DNA of 58,941 bases from Planctomycetota bacterium (GTDB lineage Bacteria; Planctomycetota; Phycisphaerae; Sedimentisphaerales; Anaerobacaceae), in assembly GCA_019456145.1 (NCBI GenBank), contig VRUL01000030.1, forward strand, positions 1 to 58,941, given 5' to 3'. This document shows, in pieces, positions 8,983 to 17,441 of this stretch. Numbering within the stretch: the first letter of the stretch is position 1; each line of letters opens with the position of its first letter. Both the position numbers and the translations under genes were made by a program. The notes under the pieces were generated by a model. It saw only the letters and a list, made by a program, of their open reading frames with translations. It ran no database searches and had not been told where the DNA came from.

Positions 8983-9717
8983 TTAACCGAATATATTTTT
9001 CCTTCTTCGCAGTTCTGTGAAAATTTCCGCATAAGTAGCATGCGGCATATTAAGAGCCGCCTTTATTTCAGGTTTGTTTGCATTAAGGAAAACATTGGTT
9101 ATTTTTTCCTGCAATATAGTAGATGGAACGGTTGGTAAGCCTTGTCTCTGGATTTTCTTAATCTCGTCAAGGCGGGACTTTACGTCGGGGTTGTCCGGCT
9201 CGATAGTCAGTGCGAATTCATAATTTTCCGCAGTATAATCATGGCCGGGATAGAGTAGTGTATCATTTGGTAAGGCTGTGAGTTTTTGTAGTGATTGCCA
9301 CAAGGTTCTCGCATCACATTCAATAGGCCTGCCGCAGCCTCCGACGAACAATGTGTCCCCTGTAAATAATAAACCGCTGTGTTTTTCGGATGGCTGCACG
9401 TAATAACAGACTGAGTCCCGAGTGTGACCGGGCGTAGCGATGACTTGAACGTTCATATTGCCGAGACGAAGTATCCCGGTTTTATCTTCGCTAACGACCT
9501 TGCAGCCGGTCTTCTCTTTGAGGGCCTCTACACCTGCAGTGTGGTCGAAATGTCGGTGCGTGATTAGCACGTCAGTCAGGTTAAGTCCGTGTTTTTCCAA
9601 TGCTTTGAGGACAGCTTTAGCTTCGCCCGGGTCGACCGCAAAAGCATTGTTCCGGTCATAACAGTAGAGGTAAATATAGTTATCACCGAGAGCGGATATT
9701 GTGATTACTGGCTCCAT
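8983..9717 (-). CDS. gloB: Hydroxyacylglutathione hydrolase (glyoxalase II) family
   Basis: 244 aa from the ATG at 9717, preceded by TGGAAAA; the frame runs ten codons further to a TTG, but family members begin as here, with a short stretch before ALGDNY. Metallo-beta-lactamase fold: binuclear zinc motif THRHFDHTAG, the second His in ATPGHTRDS, the bridging Asp in FTGDTLF, and the last His in YPGHDYT. The C-terminal helical part (ENYEFALTIEPDN, and a FGRRKNIF-like end as RRRKNIFG) is the substrate-binding region of true glyoxalase II. It would hydrolyse S-D-lactoylglutathione or a related thioester in the cytoplasm. No glyoxalase I or glutathione genes are near, so the physiological thiol is uncertain. 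Confidence 0.88.
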   Translation of the reverse strand: MEPVITISALGDNYIYLYCYDRNNAFAVDPGEAKAVLKALEKHGLNLTDVLITHRHFDHTAGVEALKEKTGCKVVSEDKTGILRLGNMNVQVIATPGHTRDSVCYYVQPSEKHSGLLFTGDTLFVGGCGRPIECDARTLWQSLQKLTALPNDTLLYPGHDYTAENYEFALTIEPDNPDVKSRLDEIKKIQRQGLPTVPSTILQEKITNVFLNANKPEIKAALNMPHATYAEIFTELRRRKNIFG

Positions 9718-9966
9718 AGATTTTCCATTTTGAAGTCTTACGAACAAATTTTAGAGTTGAAGCGGCTGTGAGTCAAGCAGGAGTTATTCAACAATGCCTC
9801 AGCAGGGCAGCAAGGCCACAAAAAGCCAAACAGGGCGGCATATCGAGTCACGGACACCACTCCAAAGTTTCGCCAGAGTAATATCTGGGTGCAATTTATT
9901 TGCGGTGAACCACGATGTATCGGCCTGCAGAACTGCGGCGGGGCGTTCGGTAGTGTCGTCCTGCGA

Positions 9967-10884
9967 TTACCTCAAGCCGTTTTTTGGCAGATAAAATATC
10001 CCCGGCCCTACGCCATCATCGGGGTACGGCACGCTGCCATCGGAAGTTAAAGAGACCCTCATCGGCACTACTTCTGAACTCTTGAAACTTCCCACATGCC
10101 CGTCGGTGTAACCGGCATGCAGCAACACATCGATGGTATTTAGATAAACCCTCTCGGATTCCAGAGAATACCAGTAAGACGAGAGAAGCCAGGTTTCGGC
10201 CATGGCAGATGCCCCATTGAATTTTTCACAGCTTCCATAGGCTTTTGGACTTTGCCAGCAATTATAGCCAAAATAGTCTGTTACGAGCAATTTGCCTTCC
10301 CCCGGACCGCCGGCATGACTTTGCGGACCTCTAAATATGCCTTTGCGTCCCCCTAAGAAGCCGATATAGTTCCAGTAGAAGCAATACGTCCCACCTACCG
10401 GGTCGAACGGAAAGGACGTATCCGGATTGTCCCAATCATCGCCGGCATCCCACGACTGCTGGAGGTATTTATATTTCGTGGGCGCATTCGTGCAAAACAC
10501 GGTGCTCGCATCAGGAATATAGCTGCGCAAATATTCGCTCATCGCACGATACATTCCCGGCGTGCGTGTCCTGTTGCCCGTCAGCTTCCGTGGGTCGGAC
10601 CAGTTCCAGAGTTTCCCGAACCCTACGGTAGCCACCGATTCGGGATATTGCCCATCGTTGTCCCCGGCAAACATGGTTACCCCATTGACAATCTCCCGCT
10701 GGTTTCTCATCCCCAGCATAGTCCGTGCCTTCTGCCGTACCTTTCCCAGGACCGGCAGCAACATCCCCATCAGCACTGAGATGATGCCAATCACCACCAA
10801 AAGCTCAATTAGGGTAAACCCCTGTCTCTCGCGGCTATCCCTGCCCAAATTGTAACCTTTGAATCCGATAGGTTTCTCCCGCAC
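9967..10884 (-). CDS. Prepilin-like secreted protein (type II secretion pseudopilin superfamily)
   Basis: 305 aa. The N-terminus carries the prepilin cleavage/methylation motif RQGFTLIELLVVIGIISVLMG (Gly then Phe at the cleavage point, Glu at +5), a membrane helix, and then a long globular part with cysteines, an aromatic-rich centre and a GYTDGHVGSF end resembling the H-x-DG tail of planctomycete DUF1559-type proteins. The frame opens at GTG 10884; a TTG at 10848 has a better ribosome site (AAAGG, 7-base gap) and would give 293 aa. These proteins are very numerous in Planctomycetota and their role is unknown; they are not ordinary pilus subunits given their length. Confidence 0.8.
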   Translation of the reverse strand: MREKPIGFKGYNLGRDSRERQGFTLIELLVVIGIISVLMGMLLPVLGKVRQKARTMLGMRNQREIVNGVTMFAGDNDGQYPESVATVGFGKLWNWSDPRKLTGNRTRTPGMYRAMSEYLRSYIPDASTVFCTNAPTKYKYLQQSWDAGDDWDNPDTSFPFDPVGGTYCFYWNYIGFLGGRKGIFRGPQSHAGGPGEGKLLVTDYFGYNCWQSPKAYGSCEKFNGASAMAETWLLSSYWYSLESERVYLNTIDVLLHAGYTDGHVGSFKSSEVVPMRVSLTSDGSVPYPDDGVGPGIFYLPKNGLR

Positions 10885-10926
10885 AATTTATCAACCTATT
10901 TTCAGGTTCCCGCAACTATCTATCTC

Positions 10927-11037
10927 CTGTTGCGGAAACAGTATTTGTCATTCCCGCGGAAGCGGGAATCCAGCTTTTTCGCTCTGGACCCCTGCTTTCG
11001 CAGGGGTGACATCGTCAGTTTTTGTTTTTCGCAACAG
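10927..11037. repeat. REP-like palindromic cluster with a dRS3-type core
   Basis: An 8-base inverted repeat, CTGTTGCG (10927-10934) and CGCAACAG (11030-11037), encloses two perfect palindromes. The first, 10950-10969, is ATTCCC-N8-GGGAAT, the consensus of the dRS3 repeat known from Neisseria. The second, 10988-11007, is ACCCCTGC-TTTC-GCAGGGGT, an 8-bp stem with a 4-base loop. It lies between two minus-strand genes. Confidence 0.7.
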
Positions 11038-11159
11038 ATACTATCTAAAGCCATTCTATAATACTGCTTTCGCAATCAGTTATCAATGTATTTTTCAAAG
11101 CTTTAACCACTTATTCTCTATCACCAATCCGGTCCGTACTCCGCGGCGGACCGCTCTTT

Positions 11160-13535
11160 CTATTGAGCCCAGCCTAATTCGGCTAACCAATCATTCAATA
11201 GAATCGCGATGTCCACAAAATTAAACCTGCCGTTTCGGTCGACATCACCCTTGATTGGCCATTCGTTCATACTCGCGTAAGCCGTGTTTCCATAAGCGCC
11301 CATATTGATTCTGCCGCCATTAGGCATCCGCTCTTCCGAAGGATCAACATTGGGATCGCCGCCATCAACACTGGGGCTTGTGACCTTGTCGAGGACCCAC
11401 ACATCGTGCGCCGGCCAATACCTGCCACGCTCCGAAAGAAGATGATAATCGCCGCCGTTTGCATCGACAAATCCCGGCTCAATGCTGATGTTACCTTCGC
11501 CTTCACCTCCCTCTTCGATGCAACTGTACTTAGCCTGGAGCGGGACCGGGTCTCTGAACAGGTCGCCATATTTATTATCCCAGAAGATACAGTTGCTGAT
11601 ATCCGGGTCGGAGCCGTTGAAGGCCGAGATGCCGAAGTCGTTATTTACTATCGTAAGGTTTCTAAGTAAAGGACTACTGCCGTTTATAAGATAGATTCCA
11701 TATTGACTGTTCCTGATAACAAAGTTGCTCAATACTGTATCGGGCCCTTCGGCCGAGAAAAATGAGAACGCATACCCATAATTGGTCTCTACCACCGCTG
11801 CATCGGCGGCGCTTTTGACCGTTATCGCATCGCCCCAGAAGCCGATTTCCTCGTTATAAACGCCCGGCCAGACTAAAACCGTATCGCAACGTTGCGCCAC
11901 ATTAATCCCCCGCTGGATGGTCGCAAAGGCCGTCCCCCGAGTCAATCCGTCATTGGTATTATCACCATTAACGCCATCGATGTGATAGGTCGTTGGCGGC
12001 TCACTTACGAGACGAAAGCCGATGCTGTTGCTTCTATACGATGGCACCATGCGGCCGTAGCGGTATGCGGACTGACAGAATTCCGAGCGTCCCTCCCAGT
12101 AGCCTCCGAGGATAAAATAATCTGACGTCCATTCCCAGAAATTGCCGCTCATATCGTAACAGCCATAATAGCTTTTGGCATCGTTCCTGCCGTCACTGCC
12201 GTTGTACGAGCCCACGGGCATTGGCCCACCTATGCAGCCTAAGTAATTGCTCCATGAGCAATCAATACTGTCTCTATGAAATCCATAGGTATAATAATGC
12301 TGCTCTACCGGATCCCAGGCCGCTGCTTTTTCCCATTCCTGCTCGGTAGGTAGACGGTATATCACGCCCTCAAGGTTACTCCGCCAAACAGCAAATGCCT
12401 CGGCATCGGACAACTTTACGTAGCTAATCGGATAATTTTCTTTGCCTGCTTGTACTGAGTAATAATAATTGCCTGGGTCACCATACCGGTCGATTTCCAT
12501 ACTTGAAATCCAGTGATCTCCAGCAGGATCTGCATTGTTAAGGAACTGACAATAAAGCTGATTTGTAACCTCGTACTTATCAATAAGGAAAGAATCAACG
12601 AAAATCCAGTCGTTAGGATCGCTGACGTTCTGATAGGGAAACCAGCCACCCGGAATGGAAACCATACAGGGAGGCTCTGGCTTGACTACTGCTTGCATCG
12701 GTTGGCGCTCGTCAGTATTAGGGTCGCGTCTCTCAAAAAACAAAATGCCAGCTTCTTCTGCCATACATGATAAGCTTTCATCTAATGGAGTGTTAACATT
12801 CGGTCCGAGATTGGTTATATTTGTCCATATCTTTAAATCCTCGTCCCAGGTAGCACTATATAAGTCATGACCTCCATATCCACCCAGGGAATTATTATCT
12901 GAACTAAAAACAAGTAAGGTACTATCGCGAGAGATCCATGGGCCTCCTTCTGCCCACTCAGAAGTGTTTATAGATTCAACCGGAACTGCTGGTGAGAATT
13001 TGTCGTTTACGTCATCATACGTCGAGGACCAGATATCGAAATAGAAATGTGTTGTATAAAGAAACTTTCCATTGAAATAGGTGTCGGATGCAAGAGGATC
13101 CAAATTGGGATCGGTCTTTGGTGGCAGGGTCCATCCATTCGGAGTCCACCACGATCGGCATACACCAGAATACCCTTCAGCACCATAAAACATCGTCATT
13201 CCATCAGGACTCAGAGAGGCAATCCCGGTCCCAGTTGGGAAGCCGCCGGGTGGATCGGTCAGTAATTCCTGTGGCGATGTCCATTGCTGCATGTTTGGAT
13301 CCCAGGTAGAACTTTTAATACGCCAATACGGGTCCCAAACCTGAAGCAACATATACGTGGCATCAGGAGTAACATAATTGAAAACTACCCACCGAGTAGG
13401 TGAAAAGCCCGGCACGGGTTCGGCTACATCGAATTCCAGGCCATGGCAGATATTTTGCGCTCCTATAAACAGATATATAAACACAATTAAAGTTATCCAA
13501 AAAAACAGTCTTTTTTTCATTTTTTCTGTTTTCAT
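11160..13535 (-). CDS. Secreted multidomain protein: PD40 propeller, FGE-sulfatase domain, beta-helix, dockerin-like end
   Basis: 791 aa, with AAGGAGC seven bases before the ATG. Residues 1-33 are a signal peptide. About 35-285 hold beta-propeller (PD40/TolB-like) strands such as GGPWISRDSTLLVFSS and SLSPDGMTMFYG. About 290-510 form a formylglycine-generating-enzyme (SUMF1-like) domain: MVSIPGGWF, DKYEVTN, PISYVKLSDAEAFAVW, YRLPTEQEWEKAA, GSYNG, DMSGNFWEWTSD, IGFRLV. About 520-750 is a parallel beta-helix (TIQRGINVAQRCDTVLVWPGVYNEEI). The end (GDVDRNGRFNFVDIAILLNDWL) is dockerin-like. Begins 19 bases after the ECF sigma gene and so is its operon partner. The two catalytic Cys of true FGEs are not evident, so this is more likely a binding or structural use of the fold. 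Confidence 0.8.
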   Translation of the reverse strand: MKTEKMKKRLFFWITLIVFIYLFIGAQNICHGLEFDVAEPVPGFSPTRWVVFNYVTPDATYMLLQVWDPYWRIKSSTWDPNMQQWTSPQELLTDPPGGFPTGTGIASLSPDGMTMFYGAEGYSGVCRSWWTPNGWTLPPKTDPNLDPLASDTYFNGKFLYTTHFYFDIWSSTYDDVNDKFSPAVPVESINTSEWAEGGPWISRDSTLLVFSSDNNSLGGYGGHDLYSATWDEDLKIWTNITNLGPNVNTPLDESLSCMAEEAGILFFERRDPNTDERQPMQAVVKPEPPCMVSIPGGWFPYQNVSDPNDWIFVDSFLIDKYEVTNQLYCQFLNNADPAGDHWISSMEIDRYGDPGNYYYSVQAGKENYPISYVKLSDAEAFAVWRSNLEGVIYRLPTEQEWEKAAAWDPVEQHYYTYGFHRDSIDCSWSNYLGCIGGPMPVGSYNGSDGRNDAKSYYGCYDMSGNFWEWTSDYFILGGYWEGRSEFCQSAYRYGRMVPSYRSNSIGFRLVSEPPTTYHIDGVNGDNTNDGLTRGTAFATIQRGINVAQRCDTVLVWPGVYNEEIGFWGDAITVKSAADAAVVETNYGYAFSFFSAEGPDTVLSNFVIRNSQYGIYLINGSSPLLRNLTIVNNDFGISAFNGSDPDISNCIFWDNKYGDLFRDPVPLQAKYSCIEEGGEGEGNISIEPGFVDANGGDYHLLSERGRYWPAHDVWVLDKVTSPSVDGGDPNVDPSEERMPNGGRINMGAYGNTAYASMNEWPIKGDVDRNGRFNFVDIAILLNDWLAELGWAQ

Positions 13536-13554
13536 CGTTAGCTCCTTTTTTTAA

Positions 13555-15303
13555 TCAATTATTACTTATCAATTCCAAAAGCCACAACATCCCTCTGCTT
13601 TTCTCTGGCATACTCGCTTTGCCGGCTGGCGGTGCAAACTCACTGCCGATACTGTCAATTTCCTGGAGGTAATCAAACTGTAATTGCCCCCCGGCTTCCC
13701 CTGCAAACGCAATCGACTCAACAACGTCTTTTTCCATATCAATTGTATATACAATCTGCCCGTCTTTGGGCTTTAAGACCACTTCGGCCTTGCCGCTGGG
13801 CTTGTCGTATTTTGTCTCGAACCATATTTGCTTTTGGGCGGCATTCCGCCTTACCGTATCTATCGTGTGCAGCCCCATCCACGGCCGAGAAAGCCCGGCA
13901 AAGCAGGCCTGGCTTACAATATTTTCACCCACCTTCAATACCACCCAGGGCCAATGCCTTCTATTTGCCGCGTATACAAATGGTATCCTTCCCATGCCCC
14001 GGGCTTCTTTGCCATTAATTTGGCCTGTTATTTTGAAATAGGTCCAGCCTCGCTTGTGCATTGGGTCGCGTCTATCTATAGTTGGCGTGCCCTTGGGCCA
14101 GTCACTTTGAAAATAATCTTCGTCCATTACGTTGTAGTGACGGGTTATCCAGTTGTTTCTCTGGCCTGCCCTGGAGCTGGCGATTACCAGCAAGCCGCCG
14201 CCCTTACCGGCAACGTATTCCATCTCTACGGACCTGCCTTCAACCCGGGAAAGAAAATCCGTCAATTCGGGGCCATCCGTAGGCAGCCGCCACACGCTCA
14301 GGTCGCTGTGCCAGCAGCGATGGTTTCTTATGGAGATGGTATCTTTGTGATTGTAGTAGTTGGCAAATTCATCCTGGAGCCATTTTCGGCCCGATTGTGT
14401 TATCTGCTGCATCATCACCGCTCGGCCCGCGCCTTCAGGGAAAAAATACCAATACTCCCCGACTGCCTGGTTCGCCTGGCCGGTGACCTGTGAACTTGTT
14501 GCCGGCTTGTTCTCGGTAATGTCCGTTGTTCCATTAAGCGCCGAAGTTGTCACCATAGTCCCCACGGCCAACACGCCGGCCGTTGTCAGTGATACAACAA
14601 GTGCCTTACTGCTCACCGCCGCTGCCAGCCCCGCCGCCAAACCCACCTTGGTAGTAGCGGCCGTTACAGACACGCCGGCCGCCGCCGCATCGCTGGTAGC
14701 TGTTACCTTCCCGAACAGGACCAAAGCCATCAGCAGCGAGCCCTTGCCGAACCCGGAGCGGGCAAGCTGTTTTTTCAGAGATTTTTTCGCCCGGTAGAAC
14801 AGCATTTGAGCGGCAAACTCACTACACCCTATCGTCTTTGCAATCTCGGCATACGCCATCTCGTCATAGCAGCGCATGTTGATAACGGCCCTGTGCTCAG
14901 GCTTTAACTTCTGCATTGCCGCAAGAACGATTTCCTTTAATTCCTGGCCGACCACGTTTGCTATTGCAGTCTGCCTGTCACGCTGGAGATCCCCGAGACC
15001 CGCAACCGGCTTAGACACGGTTCTTCGCTTGTTTTCCGCCCGGCGATGAATGAGTACTTTGTTAAGGGCTATCTTGAACAGCCAGGGCCAAAACCGGTCG
15101 GCTTCTTTTAATTCATTTAATACCTCAAGCATTTTCAGTATACTCTCCTGTACAATATCCTGTGTCAGCGCATCTGACAGCGTATAACGGTAAACATATG
15201 CGTAGAGACGCTCCCTTACTGCCTCAGCGAGGCGATTTAGACACTCCTTGTCACCAAGCTGAGCTTGTGTCACCAACTGGACATAATCGAGATTCTTTTC
15301 CAT
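13555..15303 (-). CDS. ECF sigma factor fused to a membrane segment and C-terminal extracytoplasmic-type domain
   Basis: 582 aa, three times a normal ECF factor. Region 2 covers about residues 25-92 (YTLSDALTQDIVQESILKML, RFWPWLFKIALNKVLIHRR) and region 4 about 128-180 (LKPEHRAVINMRCYDEMAYAEIAKTIGC, a helix-turn-helix). Residues 188-255 are hydrophobic and rich in Ala, Val and Thr, with two likely membrane spans. Residues 265-582 form a domain I do not recognise, rich in Trp and in beta-strand patterns. The fusion would let one protein sense outside and act on RNA polymerase inside, without a separate anti-sigma factor. It is first in an operon with the FGE/beta-helix protein. Start ATG has no clear ribosome site. 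Confidence 0.82.
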   Translation of the reverse strand: MEKNLDYVQLVTQAQLGDKECLNRLAEAVRERLYAYVYRYTLSDALTQDIVQESILKMLEVLNELKEADRFWPWLFKIALNKVLIHRRAENKRRTVSKPVAGLGDLQRDRQTAIANVVGQELKEIVLAAMQKLKPEHRAVINMRCYDEMAYAEIAKTIGCSEFAAQMLFYRAKKSLKKQLARSGFGKGSLLMALVLFGKVTATSDAAAAGVSVTAATTKVGLAAGLAAAVSSKALVVSLTTAGVLAVGTMVTTSALNGTTDITENKPATSSQVTGQANQAVGEYWYFFPEGAGRAVMMQQITQSGRKWLQDEFANYYNHKDTISIRNHRCWHSDLSVWRLPTDGPELTDFLSRVEGRSVEMEYVAGKGGGLLVIASSRAGQRNNWITRHYNVMDEDYFQSDWPKGTPTIDRRDPMHKRGWTYFKITGQINGKEARGMGRIPFVYAANRRHWPWVVLKVGENIVSQACFAGLSRPWMGLHTIDTVRRNAAQKQIWFETKYDKPSGKAEVVLKPKDGQIVYTIDMEKDVVESIAFAGEAGGQLQFDYLQEIDSIGSEFAPPAGKASMPEKSRGMLWLLELISNN

Positions 15304-15843
15304 TTAAAACTACTGTACATATAGATGCACAGGGAGCCAAAAACTAACGGTTTTTTTTGCATTTTTCTCGAAATTTTACAGATTATACCAAAATTTCACC
15401 AAATTTGTCCCCGTCACGCCCCTCTTGGCCCGCAACCTGCAAAATCAGCTTGAAAACGCATCTTTTAGCGAATCACCGGACTGCCAGGTAACGGATATGT
15501 ACCTTATTAAGTGACAGAGAACCGGAACTTGTGACATCCCCCGGCAGTCACAACGGATTAGGAATAAAGAATTGGATTAACCCCGGCCGGGCCCTGGTGA
15601 TATTGTATGGCCTGCTAAGTTATGATATAAGTATACATAAGCTTTATCACGAAACATGTATTTAGAGCTTATAGTAAAATGACTCTGTATTCAAGCGGCT
15701 TGTTTTTCGTCCTGACGCCGTCAGGCTGCATCGACAATGCTTTGGCATTGCCTGTTTCGCCTTCCTTGCAGGACAAAAAAACGCTCGCTTTCGGTACAAC
15801 GATTCATTTTATTAGAGACTCTTAATTATCAGGGCAGGAAACA
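15304..15843. other. Intergenic region between divergent genes
   Basis: 540 bases between the ECF sigma gene (minus) and the phosphodiester glycosidase (plus). The right third is the 163-base repeat copy A (15662-15824). The left part holds a GTGAC/GTCAC inverted repeat near 15531-15550 and no open frame or RNA I recognise; no consensus promoter was found for either gene. Confidence 0.6.
15662..15824 (-). repeat. 163-base inverted-repeat element, copy A (MITE-like)
   Basis: Matches the reverse complement of 42322-42484 at 158 of 163 positions without a gap. Ends are imperfect terminal inverted repeats about 21 bases long that share the core AAAATGA. Inside are a CAATGC-CAAA-GCATTG type hairpin, the palindrome CCTGACGCCGTCAGG, and a long arm pair TTTTTTGTCCTG with CAGGACGAAAAA. 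No coding capacity. Confidence 0.85.
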
Positions 15844-17028
15844 ATGTACTATTTACAACGATATTCCGTAAATCATGTAAAATCAATTGGCAGACGCCTC
15901 TACTATCTTGCCTTGGTGCTATTGGTTACAAGCATATCGTTTTCACAAACGAATAATGACGCTGCCTTCCCATTAATACTGCCGGGCCTCGAATACGTTC
16001 ATCAACGAATCGGTACAGGGCCGTTGTCGATTCACCGAATAAAAATTGATCGCTCACAATCACAGTTCGCATTCACATCATCGCTTGCCAAAAAGAGTAT
16101 CTACGGCTTGGAGCCGCTTAGCCGACAAATCCAGGCCCTTGATCCGCTTATTGGCAGGCCACTGGCCGCAGTTAACGGCGACTTTTTTAGAATCAGAACA
16201 GGCCTATATCAGGGTGACCCACTGGGTCTGCAAATAGTCCGGGGCGAACTTGTCAGTTCGCCCAAAAACACATGTTTCTGGATCGACCCAAAGGGAAAAC
16301 CTCGCATCGCATACGTGCAACCTTCCTTTCGTGCGACCTGGCGCAATGGTACAAGTGTTAATTTCGATATCAATCAGGAGTGTGTCCAGGATGGGGCAGT
16401 CCTTTACACGCCTTCCATGGGTTTTTCGACACGTACCAAAAACGCTATTGAGCTTGTTCTGGAAAAATGCGATGATTCGGGATGGCTACCCATAAAACCC
16501 GGACAAACGTGCAATGGACGTATTCTTTCGATAAACCATGAAGCGAATTCCGTCATTCCAAATGACAAATTGGTCCTGTCTATCGGACCTGCCCTCGCGA
16601 ATAAAATCAAAAGCACCGAGCCCGGAATGGTCCTTTCATTGTCGTTTAAAACATCCCCCGCTCTGACTGGTGTCGATTTCGCAATCGGTGGAGGCCCGGT
16701 ACTTATCAAGGATGCAAAGGTGAGACAATTCACCGGTTACCAGCCACGTCACCCACGGACCGCGATCGGCTGGAACGATAAGCATTTCTTCCTGCTCGTA
16801 GTCGACGGGCGTCAAAAAGATTTGTCAATCGGTATGACTTTTCCGGAACTGGCGGAGTTTATGCTCAAGCTCGGATGCACCGAGGCAATGAACCTCGATG
16901 GCGGCGGATCGTCCACCTTCTGGCTCGACGGACAAATCATGAACAGCCCCTCAGACGGACGTCAAAGATGGATTGCCAACGGCCTTATCCTTTTACAAAA
17001 AAAGCAAAATGACAAACAGAAGGATTAA
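15844..17028 (+). CDS. Phosphodiester glycosidase family protein (NAGPA domain), exported
   Basis: 394 aa, with CAGGAAACA just before the ATG. A signal peptide or anchor covers residues 15-36. The rest is one NAGPA/DUF2233 domain: AAVNGDFFRI, the FAIGGGPVLIKDAK strand, HPRTAIGW, LLVVDGRQ, and the signature MNLDGGGSSTFW near residue 360. Family members cleave N-acetylglucosamine-1-phosphodiester bonds or related sugar phosphodiesters, in bacteria often exopolysaccharide or wall glycans. It is monocistronic and follows the repeat element directly, whose right end lies 20 bases before the ATG, so the element could influence its leader. Family call is firm; substrate is unknown. Confidence 0.88.
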   Translation: MYYLQRYSVNHVKSIGRRLYYLALVLLVTSISFSQTNNDAAFPLILPGLEYVHQRIGTGPLSIHRIKIDRSQSQFAFTSSLAKKSIYGLEPLSRQIQALDPLIGRPLAAVNGDFFRIRTGLYQGDPLGLQIVRGELVSSPKNTCFWIDPKGKPRIAYVQPSFRATWRNGTSVNFDINQECVQDGAVLYTPSMGFSTRTKNAIELVLEKCDDSGWLPIKPGQTCNGRILSINHEANSVIPNDKLVLSIGPALANKIKSTEPGMVLSLSFKTSPALTGVDFAIGGGPVLIKDAKVRQFTGYQPRHPRTAIGWNDKHFFLLVVDGRQKDLSIGMTFPELAEFMLKLGCTEAMNLDGGGSSTFWLDGQIMNSPSDGRQRWIANGLILLQKKQNDKQKD

Positions 17029-17441
17029 CCAGGGCCGTCGATTTGCAACAGCGATGTACGTATAGGTTACTTTCACGCTCCGGCAACCATCATAAGTCCT
17101 TATTGATAGTCGCTTGGCAGACACCAAATTCCGGTGCCAATATAGGTTTGTACTAATGCCTTGATCGCTGCCTTGATATGCCCCGGCAATTCCGACCCAA
17201 CAGCCATGATTTGCAGTAGGGGGGCAGGGGGCCTCATTGAACCCTTTTTTTGGATTTGATATTACTTTTTTCGGGACTCCTTGACTTTGTGCTTTACTTA
17301 AGTTTTGATTACAATTAAATTTACTCAGGGACACGTTGTAGCTTGATGGGCTAATGGCTTCGGCTCGTGCTGGTTCGACTCCAGTCCCGGGTATTTATCG
17401 TATGCAAGTGTGAACGGAATCGCTGTTGGCCGGGGATAGAA
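17029..17441. other. Intergenic region with a tRNA-like relic
   Basis: 413 bases between the glycosidase and the acyltransferase. From about 17326 to 17394 lies a tRNA-like stretch: a D-arm-like TAGCTTGATGGGCTA and a complete T-arm GCTGG-TTCGACT-CCAGT, followed by CCCGGGTA. Only about 12 bases separate them, so the anticodon arm is missing, and the ends do not form an acceptor stem. It is taken as a decayed tRNA or recombination scar. The left part shows nothing recognisable. Confidence 0.45.

Noticed and set aside
12000..12700. FGE-like domain as the variable target of a diversity-generating retroelement
   Set aside because: No reverse transcriptase, template repeat or accessory gene is in the window.
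13828..14493. 221-codon plus-strand frame inside the ECF sigma gene
   Set aside because: It is the shadow of a well-supported minus-strand gene and shows no family motif.
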